64,000 bases of DNA from Kaustia mangrovi (GCF_015482775.1 NZ_CP058214.1:62001-126000), one strand, 5' to 3'. Counted from the first letter of the stretch, positions 55,270 to 64,000 are shown. Notes: a model not told the origin generated them from the sequence alone. Translations and numbers: made by a program.

Positions 55270-55366
55270 GCAGCGCCTCGCAAGGGGCGGAACGATCGGT
55301 CGGCCTGTGCCGTTGTCAGGCACGGGCCGGGCCGTCGCTGGAGCGTCTTGAGAACGCAGGATCGGA

Positions 55367-55834
55367 ATGATGAACCAGTCACTTCGCGAGCAGGTCAACG
55401 ATGCTCTCAAAACCGCGGTCAAGGCGCAGGACCGCATCCGTGTGTCCACGCTGCGGCTGATTAACGCGGCGATCAAGGATCGCGACATCCAGAACCGCAC
55501 GGCCGGACGGGTCAAGGGCGTCTCCGACGACGAGGTGCTCGACATCCTCGTCAAGATGGTCAAGCAGCGCCGCGAGTCGGTCCAGATCTACGAGGAGGCC
55601 GGCCGCATCGAGCTGGCCGAGCGCGAGCAGCGCGAGATCGACGTCATCCAGGAGTTTCTCCCCCGCCAGCTCGGCGAGGAGGAGGCGAGGGCCGCCGTCA
55701 AGGCGGTCATCGGGGAGCTCGATGCGGAGGGGCTGAAGGATATGGGCCGCGTCATGGGCGCCCTGAAGGAGCGCTATGCGGGCCAGATGGATTTCGCCAG
55801 GGCCAGCGCCATGGCCAAGGAACTCCTGGGATAG
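55367..55834 (+). CDS. GatB/YqeY domain-containing protein
   Basis: Small stand-alone protein related to the tRNA-binding tail of GatB. A role in tRNA-dependent amidation is proposed for the family but not established. The protein has 155 residues from ATG 55367 (a second ATG follows immediately). ALKERYAGQMDFARASAMAK at the C-terminus is the family signature. It lies ahead of dnaG-rpoD, a frequent alphaproteobacterial order. Confidence 0.92.
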   Translation: MMNQSLREQVNDALKTAVKAQDRIRVSTLRLINAAIKDRDIQNRTAGRVKGVSDDEVLDILVKMVKQRRESVQIYEEAGRIELAEREQREIDVIQEFLPRQLGEEEARAAVKAVIGELDAEGLKDMGRVMGALKERYAGQMDFARASAMAKELLG

Positions 55835-55950
55835 GGGGAGGTCGCCGGATCGCCCCGCCGTCACGCCACGCAGAGTGTCGGGCGAAATCGGTCCACTGCC
55901 ATTCGTGAGGCTCGGGCTTTCGATGGGCTCGCGAACGCGCGCATGCTAGG

Positions 55951-57948
55951 ATGAGCAAACAGGATATCCGCGGTCAGGCTATGCGCTTTTCGGAGCAGTT
56001 TCTCGACGAGATCAGGGCGAGGGTGTCGCTGTCGCAAGTGGTCGGCCGCAAGGTGCAGTGGGACCGGCGCAAGTCGGTGCCCGCGCGCGGCGACTACTGG
56101 GCATGCTGCCCGTTCCACAACGAGAAGACGCCCTCTTTCCATGCCGACGACCGCAGGGGGCGCTATCATTGTTTCGGCTGCAAGGCCTCCGGAGACATCT
56201 TCAGGTTCGTCACCGAGACGGAGGGGCTGTCCTTCCCCGAAGCCGTGGAGCGGCTGGCGGAGCAGGCGGGCCTCCCGATGCCGGTCCAGTCGCGCGAGGA
56301 GGGCGCGCGCGAAGAGAAGCGTCGTTCCCTCGCCGACGTCATGGAGGCCGCGGCCGCCTTCTTCGAGAACGCCCTGCGCCAGCCGGCAGGGGCGGGCGCG
56401 CGCGCCTATCTGGAGCGCCGCGAGGTTTCCGGCAGCCTTGCGCGCCAGTTCCGCCTCGGCTTTGCGCCCGACGAGCGCTACGGGCTCAAGACCCATCTCG
56501 CCGAGCAGGGCTTCGATGTGGAGATGATGGCAGCCGCCGGCCTCGTGGTGACGGGCGAGGACATTGCCGTCGCCTTCGACCGGTTCCGCGGCCGGATCAT
56601 GTTCCCGATCCGCGACCGGCGCGGGCGGGTGATCGCCTTCGGCGGCCGGGCCATGGATCCCAAGGTGCCGGCGAAATATCTCAACTCCCCGGAAACCGCG
56701 CTCTTTCACAAGGGCAATGTTCTCTACAATCTCGACCAGGCGCGCGCGCCTGCCCACGAGGCGGGCATGCTGATGGCGGTCGAGGGCTATATGGACGTGA
56801 TCGCGCTCGCCCGCGCCGGGATCGCGCAGGCCGTCGCCCCGCTCGGCACGGCGCTCACCGCCGACCAGCTCAACCTCATGTGGCGCGTGGTGCCGGAGCC
56901 CATATTGTGCTTCGACGGCGACGAGGCCGGGCTCCACGCCGCCTATCGTGCCGTCGACACGGCGCTGGGGCTCGTCAGGCCGGGCTATTCGCTGCGCTTC
57001 GCCTTTCTGCCGGAAGGCCAGGATCCGGACGATCTGGTGCGCGCCGGCGGGCGCGAGGCGATGGATGCGGTGCTCAAGGCCGCCGAACCGCTCTCCGACG
57101 TCCTCTGGCGGCGCGAGCTCGAACAGGCCGATCTCACAACGCCCGAGCGCCGGGCGGCGTTCGAGAGCCGACTCGACGAGGCCGTCGGCCATATCGCCGA
57201 CAACCGGGTGCAGACACATTACCGTTCGGATCTGAAGAACCGGCTGAACACGCTGTGGCGCGGCCTGTCCGGCGGCAATGGCGGCCGGGCCGGCGAGCGG
57301 GGCCGGATGGACGGGCGCATGTCCGGCCGGTTCGCCGGCGGCGGCCAGCGCCCGTGGTCCGGCCGGGGCGGCGGCGGGCGTCTGCCTCTGGGGCCGAGCC
57401 ATCAGCTTCGCCAGTTCGCCCGGTCCGCGTTGGCGAGGCCGGCCAGCGAGCGGCGCGAGAGGCTGATGGTGCTCACACTCGTCAACCATCCCCATCTTGT
57501 GGACGAGAACCTCGAGCTGCTTGCGGAGATGGAGTTCGAATCGCCCGAGCTTGACAGGCTGCGCGCGGCAATTCTAGATATCGCGGCTCTCGAGGAAGCC
57601 CTTGACAGGACGCAGTTGCGCGACCACCTCTCGCGCAGAGGGTTCGAGCAGGCTCTCGCGCGGCTCGAAACCGGGCTGACGCACCGGAGCGATTGGTTTG
57701 CTTTCGCGGATGCCGCCCTTGATGACGTAATAACGGCCTGGCGTCATATGGTTGCTTTGCACAGGAAATCGGTGACATTGCGACGGGAACTGGACGCGGC
57801 GGAACGCGCTTTTGCGGAAAATCCGACACAGGATGCGCTGGCACATCTCAACGAGGTGCGCGAGCAGATGCGGTCGACCGTCGGCGAGGAGGCCTCCATC
57901 GAAGGCTTCGGCACGGCGTCGGGGCGCGTCGGAGGCGGGGTTGGCTGA
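55951..57948 (+). CDS. dnaG: DNA primase
   Basis: Makes RNA primers at the replication fork. The protein has 665 residues from ATG 55951; ATG 55981 (MRFSEQFLDEI) is an equally plausible start matching many family N-termini. The CHC2 zinc finger uses Cys53, His56, Cys74 and Cys77. The TOPRIM domain shows MAVEGYMDVIAL and CFDGDEAG. A Gly/Arg-rich linker at about 440-480 precedes the C-terminal helicase-binding domain. Between dnaG and rpoD (57949-58172) I see no gene or clear promoter. Confidence 0.97.
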   Translation: MSKQDIRGQAMRFSEQFLDEIRARVSLSQVVGRKVQWDRRKSVPARGDYWACCPFHNEKTPSFHADDRRGRYHCFGCKASGDIFRFVTETEGLSFPEAVERLAEQAGLPMPVQSREEGAREEKRRSLADVMEAAAAFFENALRQPAGAGARAYLERREVSGSLARQFRLGFAPDERYGLKTHLAEQGFDVEMMAAAGLVVTGEDIAVAFDRFRGRIMFPIRDRRGRVIAFGGRAMDPKVPAKYLNSPETALFHKGNVLYNLDQARAPAHEAGMLMAVEGYMDVIALARAGIAQAVAPLGTALTADQLNLMWRVVPEPILCFDGDEAGLHAAYRAVDTALGLVRPGYSLRFAFLPEGQDPDDLVRAGGREAMDAVLKAAEPLSDVLWRRELEQADLTTPERRAAFESRLDEAVGHIADNRVQTHYRSDLKNRLNTLWRGLSGGNGGRAGERGRMDGRMSGRFAGGGQRPWSGRGGGGRLPLGPSHQLRQFARSALARPASERRERLMVLTLVNHPHLVDENLELLAEMEFESPELDRLRAAILDIAALEEALDRTQLRDHLSRRGFEQALARLETGLTHRSDWFAFADAALDDVITAWRHMVALHRKSVTLRRELDAAERAFAENPTQDALAHLNEVREQMRSTVGEEASIEGFGTASGRVGGGVG

Positions 57949-58172
57949 GGCCGGAACCCTCCGCCTACCGGGACAGTATTTTAAAGGCCGGTTAAGGCCA
58001 GCGGGCTAGGGCTAGAACGTAAGGACGAATCGACTGGGTCCATCACGGAACGCGACGATACGACGATAGGGCGGACAGGCGGACGGGTCGGCATGTGCCG
58101 GAACCCGAGAACGCCTTTTTGTAGTCGGAAAGCGTCGTCGAGTGAGAGACCCTATCGCGTGGAGACGGGCAA

Positions 58173-60170
58173 ATGAGCACGAACGTGGCCGAGGAACAAG
58201 AGACAAAAGAGAGCACCACGGAGTCCCAGGACGGACCGCTGCTCGACATGTCCGATGCCGCTGTGAAGCGGATGATCAAGCTCGCCAAGCAGCGCGGCTA
58301 TGTGACCTACGAAGAGCTCAACGACGTCCTGCCGTCGGACGAGGTCTCCTCCGAGCAGATCGAGGACATCATGGCGATGCTCTCCGAGATGGGCATCAAC
58401 GTCGTGGAGAGCGAGGAGGAGAACGAGGAACAGCCCGAGGAGGCCGACGGCGCAGAGCCGGGCCTGCCCGTCAAGAAGGAGAAGACGGCGTCCGAGCCGC
58501 TGGAGCGTACGGACGACCCCGTCCGCATGTATCTGCGCGAGATGGGGTCGGTGGAGCTCCTGTCGCGCGAGGGCGAGATCGCCATCGCCAAGCGCATCGA
58601 GGCCGGCCGCGAGGCGATGATCGCAGGACTCTGCGAGAGCCCGCTGACCTTCCAGGCGATCATCATCTGGCGCGACGAGCTCAATGAGGGCCAGGTCCTC
58701 CTGCGCGACATCATCGACCTGGAAGCCACCTATGCCGGTCCGGACGCCAAGGCGCCCGCCGCGCCCGCGGCCCCGGCGGAGGGGGCGGCGACCAATGGCA
58801 CGGGCCAGCAGCCGGCGCAGCAGCAGCAGAAGGGCGAGGCCACCGAGGCGGAGACCGAAAACGAGGACGGCGACGACGACGAGGACGATGCCGACGAGGC
58901 GAGCCTGTCGCTGGCCGCCATGGAGGCGGAGCTCAAGCCGCAGGTTCTGGAGACCTTCGATTCCATCGCCGGCAACTACAAGAAGCTGCGCCGCCTGCAG
59001 GACCAGCTCGTCGAGAACCGGATGCAGTCCAAGAGCCTGTCTCCGGCCCAGGAACGCCGCTATGCCAAGCTGCGCCAGGACATCATCGCGGATGTGAAGA
59101 GCCTGTCGCTCAACACCAACCGCATCGAGGCGCTGGTCGACCAGCTCTATGGCATCAACAGGCGCCTGATCTCGCTCGAGGGCCGCCTCATGCGCCTGGC
59201 GGACGGCCATGGCGTGCCGCGCACCGAGTTCCTGAAGGAGTATCAGGGCGCCGAGCTCGATCCGCGCTGGCTGCAGCGCGTTGGCCGGCTGACCAAATAT
59301 GGCTGGAAAAACTTCGTCGCCAAGGAGAAGGACGAGATCCGCGACATCCGCGCGGAGGTCCACCAGCTCGCCACCGAGACGGGGCTGGAGATCGCGGAGT
59401 TCCGCCGCATCGTCCACATGGTGCAGAAGGGCGAGCGCGAGGCGCGCGTCGCCAAGAAGGAGATGGTGGAGGCCAATCTCCGCCTCGTGATCTCCATCGC
59501 CAAGAAGTACACCAATCGCGGGCTGCAATTCCTGGACCTCATCCAGGAAGGCAATATCGGGCTCATGAAGGCGGTGGACAAGTTCGAGTACCGCCGGGGC
59601 TACAAGTTCTCCACCTACGCCACATGGTGGATCCGTCAGGCGATCACCCGGTCCATCGCCGATCAGGCGCGCACCATCCGCATCCCGGTGCACATGATAG
59701 AGACGATCAACAAGCTGGTGCGCACCGGCCGGCAGATGCTGCACGAGATCGGCCGCGAGCCGACGCCGGAGGAGCTGGCGGAAAAGCTCTCCATGCCGCT
59801 TGAGAAGGTGCGCAAGGTGATGAAGATCGCCAAGGAGCCGATCAGCCTGGAGACGCCGATCGGCGACGAGGAGGATTCCCATCTCGGCGACTTCATCGAG
59901 GACAAGAACGCCGTCCTGCCCATCGACGCGGCGATCCAGTCGAACCTCCGCGAGACGACGACCCGGGTGCTGGCAAGCCTCACGCCGCGCGAGGAGCGCG
60001 TCCTCAGGATGCGCTTCGGCATCGGCATGAACACCGACCATACGCTGGAGGAGGTCGGCCAGCAGTTCTCCGTGACCCGCGAGCGCATCCGTCAGATCGA
60101 GGCCAAGGCCCTGCGCAAGCTCAAGCATCCGAGCCGGTCGCGCAAGCTCCGCAGCTTCCTGGACAATTAG
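58173..60170 (+). CDS. rpoD: RNA polymerase primary sigma factor RpoD
   Basis: Housekeeping sigma70. The protein has 665 residues from ATG 58173 behind GGAGACGG. Region 1.1 is at the N-terminus. A non-conserved insert holds an Ala/Gln/Pro-rich and then very acidic stretch (about 190-245). Region 2 has [20 protein letters not shown] and [20 protein letters not shown], region 3 follows, and region 4.2 is [20 protein letters not shown]. The dnaG-rpoD order matches the macromolecular-synthesis operon of other proteobacteria. Confidence 0.99.
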   Translation: MSTNVAEEQETKESTTESQDGPLLDMSDAAVKRMIKLAKQRGYVTYEELNDVLPSDEVSSEQIEDIMAMLSEMGINVVESEEENEEQPEEADGAEPGLPVKKEKTASEPLERTDDPVRMYLREMGSVELLSREGEIAIAKRIEAGREAMIAGLCESPLTFQAIIIWRDELNEGQVLLRDIIDLEATYAGPDAKAPAAPAAPAEGAATNGTGQQPAQQQQKGEATEAETENEDGDDDEDDADEASLSLAAMEAELKPQVLETFDSIAGNYKKLRRLQDQLVENRMQSKSLSPAQERRYAKLRQDIIADVKSLSLNTNRIEALVDQLYGINRRLISLEGRLMRLADGHGVPRTEFLKEYQGAELDPRWLQRVGRLTKYGWKNFVAKEKDEIRDIRAEVHQLATETGLEIAEFRRIVHMVQKGEREARVAKKEMVEANLRLVISIAKKYTNRGLQFLDLIQEGNIGLMKAVDKFEYRRGYKFSTYATWWIRQAITRSIADQARTIRIPVHMIETINKLVRTGRQMLHEIGREPTPEELAEKLSMPLEKVRKVMKIAKEPISLETPIGDEEDSHLGDFIEDKNAVLPIDAAIQSNLRETTTRVLASLTPREERVLRMRFGIGMNTDHTLEEVGQQFSVTRERIRQIEAKALRKLKHPSRSRKLRSFLDN

Positions 60171-60213
60171 GCCAGGCGAGAGCCAACGGCATCTCGGCTC
60201 GCTGACACCGTCC

Positions 60214-60243
60214 CCGTCATTTCCGCTTCGGTGGGAGTGACGG
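60214..60243 (+). terminator. Hairpin after rpoD
   Basis: CCGTCA (60214-60219) pairs with TGACGG (60238-60243), with G-U-tolerant pairing continuing inward to a CTTC-type loop. There is no U-run. It is positioned as an rpoD 3'-end structure but could equally be a REP-like element. Confidence 0.4.
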
Positions 60244-60328
60244 GAAGGAGACCGGACCGTGGCGCGGGGACCGCATGGGCCTGTGCGGCTTGTGCCCCAT
60301 CTTTCGCGGCTGGACTGAGCGAGGCGAC

Positions 60329-60865
60329 GTGAAGACAATCCGCTCCGACATGTCTGTCGCGATGGCCGGTCCTTACGGGTTTCGCCCCGTCGTCAGCGGC
60401 GACCTCGCGCTTCTGCGGCGTTGGCTTGAGGTGCCGGAGGTCAGGCGCTGGTGGGGCGATCCGGACGAGCAGGCGGCACTGCTCGAGGCCGATCTCGACA
60501 ATCCGCACATGGTCATGGAGATCGTGACGCTCGGCGGGCGCCCCTTCGCCTATGTGCAGCACTACGATGTCCATACATGGCCCCATCGCCACTTCGCCCG
60601 GTTGCCCGCGGGGTCGCGCGCCATAGACGCCTTGATCGGCGAGCCCGGCATGCTCGGCGCCGGGCATGGGCTGGCCTTCCTGCGCGGTCTCGCCGAGCGC
60701 CTGTGCGCCGACGGTGCCCCTGCCGTGGCAATCGATCCCCACCCCGACAATCTCCGGGCACGCCGGGCCTATGAAAAGGCGGGCTTCTCCGGCGATCTCG
60801 TCGTCGATACCGAGGAGGGCCCGGCGGTTGTGATGACATTCGCGAGGGCCTCCGACGCCGGCTAG
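60329..60865 (+). CDS. GNAT acetyltransferase resembling AAC(6') aminoglycoside acetyltransferases
   Basis: Putative acetyl-CoA-dependent N-acetyltransferase. The protein has 178 residues from GTG 60329 behind GAGG; ATG 60350 is an alternative start. The layout follows the AAC(6')-Ib branch: VRRWWGDPDEQ near the start, RAIDALIGEPGMLGAGHGLA carrying the acetyl-CoA loop, VAIDPHPDNLRARRAYEKAG, and EGPAVVMTFAR at the end. Chromosomal members often have no known resistance role, and the same fold serves siderophore and N-terminal acetylation, so the substrate is open. Confidence 0.8.
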   Translation: MKTIRSDMSVAMAGPYGFRPVVSGDLALLRRWLEVPEVRRWWGDPDEQAALLEADLDNPHMVMEIVTLGGRPFAYVQHYDVHTWPHRHFARLPAGSRAIDALIGEPGMLGAGHGLAFLRGLAERLCADGAPAVAIDPHPDNLRARRAYEKAGFSGDLVVDTEEGPAVVMTFARASDAG

Positions 60866-60936
60866 GGCCACATGGCTTTCCCGCCGCCCGCGTCCCGTGC
60901 TTCAATGCGCACGACAGAACACAAGGCGGTCCGCCC

Positions 60937-61548
60937 ATGAGCATCGAGTTCCTCGTCACCTCTCTCATCGTGGTCATCGTGCCTGGAACGGGCGTTCTCT
61001 ACACGCTGGCCTCGGCCTTTGCCCGCGGCAGCCGGGCAAGCATCGCGGCCGCCTTCGGCTGCACGCTCGGCATCGTGCCGCATATCGCCGCCGCTCTCTT
61101 GGGGGTTGCCGCCCTCCTGCACACCAGTGCCATGGCCTTCCAGCTCGTGAAATATGCCGGCGTGGCCTATCTGCTCTATATGGCGTGGAGCGCGCTCAGG
61201 TCGGGCGGGGCGCTGACGGTGGAGAACCGCAGCGATGCGCGCTCGACCCTGCAGGTCGTCGTGACCGGATTCCTGATCAACATCCTCAATCCGAAGCTGT
61301 CGATCTTCTTCCTCGCCTTCCTGCCCCAGTTCGTCGCGCCCGACGATGCAGCGCCCGTCATGCACATGCTGGGGCTGAGCGCGGTCTTCATGGCGCTGAC
61401 CTTCGCCGTCTTCTCCGTCTACGGCCTGCTGGCCGCATCGGTGCGCGCGAAGGTCCTCTCGCGCCCGGCGGTCATGGACTGGATGCGGCGCGCCTTTGCC
61501 GGCGCCTTCGTCATGCTCGGGCTGCGCCTGGCGCTGGCGGAACGGTAG
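60937..61548 (+). CDS. LysE/RhtB-family exporter
   Basis: Inner-membrane exporter of amino acids or similar small molecules. The protein has 203 residues with about six hydrophobic segments. The N-terminal VIVPGTGVLYTLASAFARGS is the family signature (PGP/PGTG motif with the following glycine-rich helix), and INILNPKLSIFFLAFLPQFV is the second conserved stretch. The substrate is unknown. It lies 71 bp after the acetyltransferase gene on the same strand. Confidence 0.9.
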   Translation: MSIEFLVTSLIVVIVPGTGVLYTLASAFARGSRASIAAAFGCTLGIVPHIAAALLGVAALLHTSAMAFQLVKYAGVAYLLYMAWSALRSGGALTVENRSDARSTLQVVVTGFLINILNPKLSIFFLAFLPQFVAPDDAAPVMHMLGLSAVFMALTFAVFSVYGLLAASVRAKVLSRPAVMDWMRRAFAGAFVMLGLRLALAER

Positions 61549-61562
61549 CGCTTACGGATATG

Positions 61563-61596
61563 AAAACGGGGAAGCGCCGTTCGTAGCGCTTCCCCG
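61563..61596 (-). terminator. Intrinsic terminator of the SIMPL gene
   Basis: CGGGGAAGCGC (61567-61577) and GCGCTTCCCCG (61586-61596) form a perfect 11-bp stem. On the - strand it is followed by TTTT (forward AAAA 61563-61566). It sits 31 bp past the stop of the SIMPL gene and may also stop lysE transcripts. Confidence 0.8.
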
Positions 61597-61627
61597 CCGA
61601 AACCGGACCTGAAAGGCCGTATCGGGC

Positions 61628-62362
61628 CTATTCGATTTCCCACGCGATGTTCACCCGGACGGTGATCGTCTGCTCGCCGCGGGCGACGGGGACCGCGCCG
61701 TCGGCCTTGGCTTCCATCGCCATGGTGCGCATCATCGGCATGGGCGGCTGGGCGCCGCCCGATTCGGAGATCTGCCGGACGTCGCCGAGCTTCACGCCCG
61801 CCGCCTTCGCATAGAGCTCCGCCTTGCGGCGCGTATCCGCCACGGCCCGGCGCCGCGCCTCGTCCTCCATCTCCTGTGCGTCGTCGATGGTGAAGGAGAT
61901 GCCGGAAATCCGGTTGGAACCGGCGCTGACCACCTTGTCGAGGAGCCCGCCGAGCGCATCGAGGTCGCGGACCTTGACCGTCACCTGGTTGGACACCTGA
62001 TAGGCGACGACCTTCGGCGGCTGGTCCTCGCCATTCTTGGGATAGACATAGCGCGGCGAGATCGAGAAGCCGGAGGTCTGGATGTCCTTGTCCGCGATCT
62101 TCTGGCCCTTGAGCGTCTCCATGACGCCATTCATGGCCTCGGTGTTCGCGCTGAGCGCCTCGCGTGCGGTCTTGGCCTCCTCCTCGACGCCGATGGTGAC
62201 GATGGCGGTGTCGGGCTCTGCGGAAACCTCGCCGGTGCCGGTCAGCGTCATGAGTCGCGGCGGCGTCCGGTCCTCGGCGTGGAGAGCGCCGACGGGCGTG
62301 GCGGCCATAACGGCAGCCACCGCGGCGGCGGCAGTCCAGGGTGCAAGCGCGATGCGCGACAT
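61628..62362 (-). CDS. SIMPL-domain (DUF541) secreted protein
   Basis: Periplasmic or envelope protein of unknown function. The protein has 244 residues from the ATG at 62362. The signal peptide spans about 1-29 (Ala-rich core, cleavage near ALHAED). The mature part matches the SIMPL/DUF541 family: TLTGTGEVSAEPDTAIVTIG at the start, DIQTSGFSISPRYVYP in the middle and a C-terminal RKAELYAKAAGVKLGDVRQI. Related proteins (for example YggE/BP26) are linked to oxidative stress or are surface antigens. Confidence 0.92.
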   Translation of the reverse strand: MSRIALAPWTAAAAVAAVMAATPVGALHAEDRTPPRLMTLTGTGEVSAEPDTAIVTIGVEEEAKTAREALSANTEAMNGVMETLKGQKIADKDIQTSGFSISPRYVYPKNGEDQPPKVVAYQVSNQVTVKVRDLDALGGLLDKVVSAGSNRISGISFTIDDAQEMEDEARRRAVADTRRKAELYAKAAGVKLGDVRQISESGGAQPPMPMMRTMAMEAKADGAVPVARGEQTITVRVNIAWEIE

Positions 62363-62468
62363 TTCTCGTCCTCCGACTCGTCTCGTTCAGGGTTGCAAAG
62401 GCTCGACCTTGCGCGCGATTGCGTCAACAGTGCGGCGCCCATGATCCACAATCCCCGTAACGTCATGA

Positions 62469-62495
62469 TTGCAGAACGCGCCGATCTGGTATAGC
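62469..62495 (+). promoter_or_regulatory. Candidate promoter of the CAU tRNA
   Basis: An extended -10 element TGGTATAGC (62487-62495) with a poor -35 (TTGCAG 62469-62474, 15-bp spacer) lies about 60 bp before the tRNA. The remainder of 62363-62554 holds no gene that I can support. Confidence 0.35.
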
Positions 62496-62554
62496 TCCGC
62501 AACGGGAAGGCGCCACGCGGAGACACAGACCGCACCCCGCGCCGCTCGCGCGCC

Positions 62555-62631
62555 GGGCCCGTAGCTCAATTGGTTAGAGCTGACGGCTCATAACCGTCTG
62601 GTTGCAGGTTCGAGTCCTGCCGGGCCCACCA
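62555..62631 (+). tRNA. tRNA with CAT anticodon (Met, or Ile2 with lysidine)
   Basis: The acceptor stem GGGCCCG pairs with CGGGCCC. The anticodon loop CTCATAA gives CAT at 62589-62591. The T arm is CAGG-TTCGAGT-CCTG, the discriminator is A (62628) and CCA is encoded. It is not the initiator, since position 1 is paired. It has C4-G69 and C5-G68, the pairs that TilS prefers in tRNA-Ile2, so Ile2 identity is at least as likely as elongator Met. Confidence 0.95.
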
Positions 62632-62698
62632 GCGCGCCGTTCCGAAATCGCTTCAGACGCGCTCTGTCCTGCCCGGTGGCGGGACGTCCGGAGACGAA

Positions 62699-62733
62699 AG
62701 AGCCCGCATGGCCGGACAGGCCATGCGGGCTCT
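62699..62733 (-). terminator. Terminator-like perfect hairpin after the autotransporter gene
   Basis: AGAGCCCGCATGGCC (62699-62713) and GGCCATGCGGGCTCT (62719-62733) are perfect 15-bp inverted repeats with a five-base loop. On the - strand the stem ends in CTCTTT, a weak U-tract. It lies 26 bp after the autotransporter stop. Confidence 0.65.
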
Positions 62734-62758
62734 GTGTGCGTCGTCTGGCCCGTCCAGA

Positions 62759-64000
62759 TTACCAGACGACGGTCAGGCCGGCCTTCGCGTCCCAGGACTC
62801 CATGCCGCTGTTGTCGAGGGCGTGGTTGTAGCTGCCCACGGCGAACAGCGAGACGCTCTCGGTCACAAAGGCGGAGCCGCCGATGCCGATCTCGCCCCAG
62901 GTGCCCGAGAGCGGGGAGGAGACGGAAGCGGGATGGTTGCCGTCGAGCGTGGTGAACGTCGTGTCGGGATCGTTGAGGAACTGGTTCCAGACATTCACCC
63001 GGAGCCAGGCCGTCGACGGCAGCGGACGGCCGTCGGAGGTCGTCTGCCATGTCTTGGCGAGACGGGCGCCGAGCCGGCCGAGAAGGGTGTCCGTATTCTC
63101 GTAGGAAACCCGCCCGTAATCGTCCTTGCCGCCATCCATATGAACATGCTGGTAGGCGAGCTGGGCCTGCGGTTCGAGCACGAGGCCCTCGTCGAGCCGG
63201 ACCGGGTAGCCGGCCTCCAGCGAGGCGATCAGGCCATAGCCGTCGGTGTCGAGCTTCTGGCCGCGTTCGGAATGGGCCTTGGCATCGTAATAGGTGCCCT
63301 GGGCGACCGCGTCGAGATACCAGCCCGTCGCGCCGAAATGGGTCCAGTAGAGGCCGAACGAATAGGCGTCGAGATCGGCGGTGCCCGCCTTGCCGCCATA
63401 CTGCTTGTCGACATCGGCGTCCACATGGCCGACGCCGAGATAGAAGCCGGCATTGTCTCGCGAGCCGTCGCGGCCCTCGCGGCGATAGAGGTCGAGGCCG
63501 GTCTGCACGGCGCCGAAGGTGTAGTCGAACTCCGCGCCGTCATCGACGAAATCGTCGCTCTTGTGCTTGCCGTAGACACCGAGGACGCGGCCCCAGCCGC
63601 CTGAGGCGGCGGCGCCGCCATCCGCCCCGTCCGCCCGGCGCGGCCGCTGGAAGGTCTCGCCGACGCGCTCATGGAGCGTGTCGAGCATGGCGAAGCCGTA
63701 AAGCGTGGCGAGCGAGGGCAGGGCGGAATAGAGCGGCACCTCGTCGCGATAGAGCGGGTCGTCCTCGCCCGGCTTGTGGGAACGCAGATACCAGTCCTGG
63801 TCTCCCGGATCGCCGCCGGTCGTTGCGCGGCCTCCGTAATAGAGCTCGTACTCGTAGGCGCCCGCGGCAAGCCGGTTGGCGAGCGCGAAGGCCTCCGAAT
63901 CGGTCGTCGCCCCGTTGATGGCGTCGACGACGCGGATGCCGTCGCCCGTGGTCAGCGCGCCGAGACCGCCGGCATTGGTGATGTGGAGCGCGGTGTTCCC
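62759..64000 (-). CDS. Autotransporter (type Va) C-terminal part, gene cut by window edge
   Basis: Outer-membrane autotransporter, read without a stop from the window edge to the TAA at 62759 (413 residues visible, N-terminus missing). At the edge it shows the conserved passenger/junction sequence ALHITNAGGLGALTTGDGIR, then GAYEYELYYGG, DWYLRS and EVPLYSALPSLATLYGFAML-LHERVG. The 12-strand beta-barrel follows (FDYTFGAVQTGLDLYRREG, WGEIGIGGSAFVTESVSLFA) with a terminal Trp. GTG 63739 is only an internal codon, not the start. The passenger function is unknown. Confidence 0.92.
   Translation of the reverse strand, partial: GNTALHITNAGGLGALTTGDGIRVVDAINGATTDSEAFALANRLAAGAYEYELYYGGRATTGGDPGDQDWYLRSHKPGEDDPLYRDEVPLYSALPSLATLYGFAMLDTLHERVGETFQRPRRADGADGGAAASGGWGRVLGVYGKHKSDDFVDDGAEFDYTFGAVQTGLDLYRREGRDGSRDNAGFYLGVGHVDADVDKQYGGKAGTADLDAYSFGLYWTHFGATGWYLDAVAQGTYYDAKAHSERGQKLDTDGYGLIASLEAGYPVRLDEGLVLEPQAQLAYQHVHMDGGKDDYGRVSYENTDTLLGRLGARLAKTWQTTSDGRPLPSTAWLRVNVWNQFLNDPDTTFTTLDGNHPASVSSPLSGTWGEIGIGGSAFVTESVSLFAVGSYNHALDNSGMESWDAKAGLTVVW

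Overview
This window is a housekeeping segment of a high-GC alphaproteobacterial chromosome, most likely from the order Hyphomicrobiales (Rhizobiales). The genus cannot be fixed by eye. The placement rests on: the short HisG with a HisZ partner; an ATP12-type F1-ATPase assembly chaperone; carA divergent from yqeY-dnaG-rpoD; an alphaproteobacterial-type heat-shock promoter (CTTG-N18-CTTATCT) together with a CIRCE operator in front of groES; and the order of the ribosomal clusters. No prophage, insertion sequence, CRISPR array, toxin-antitoxin pair or integrase is visible.

Positions 1-33.4 kb are the transcription/translation super-cluster, all on the + strand: tRNA-Tyr, tRNA-Gly, tuf copy 1, tRNA-Trp, secE, nusG, rplK, rplA, rplJ, rplL, rpoB, rpoC; a strong intrinsic terminator; then two candidate promoters and the str operon (rpsL, rpsG, fusA, tuf copy 2); the S10 operon (rpsJ to rpsQ); the spc operon (rplN to adk); and the alpha operon (rpsM, rpsK, rpoA, rplQ), closed by an intrinsic terminator. 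Several intergenic leaders carry hairpins of the kind used for r-protein autoregulation or attenuation.

Positions 33.4-45.4 kb are more mixed: a GNAT acetyltransferase; a type III PLP amino-acid decarboxylase on the - strand facing a divergent Lrp/AsnC regulator across a 7-4-7 palindrome; a DegP/DegQ protease; RarA; an RluC-type pseudouridine synthase; a HAD phosphatase; the ATP12 chaperone; propionyl-CoA carboxylase beta; a DUF4010 membrane protein; and a class III nucleotide cyclase. Four of these genes (degP, rarA, the DUF4010 gene, the cyclase) are each broken by one missing base beside a C/G run, while their two halves remain perfectly recognisable. The simplest reading is local homopolymer undercalling in the assembly, although real mutation is possible.

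Positions 45.5-64 kb hold propionyl-CoA carboxylase alpha (pccA), acylphosphatase, hisS-hisZ-hisG, groES-groEL (-), carA (-), yqeY-dnaG-rpoD, an AAC(6')-like GNAT protein, a LysE-family exporter, a secreted SIMPL-domain protein (-), a CAU-anticodon tRNA that may be tRNA-Ile2, and the C-terminal part of an autotransporter (-) running off the right edge.

I do not see a convincing undescribed multi-gene system. The most useful observations are the clustered homopolymer frameshifts, the palindrome between the decarboxylase and the Lrp gene, the candidate structured leaders, the CAU tRNA identity question, and the intrinsic terminator lying between the divergent carA and yqeY genes.
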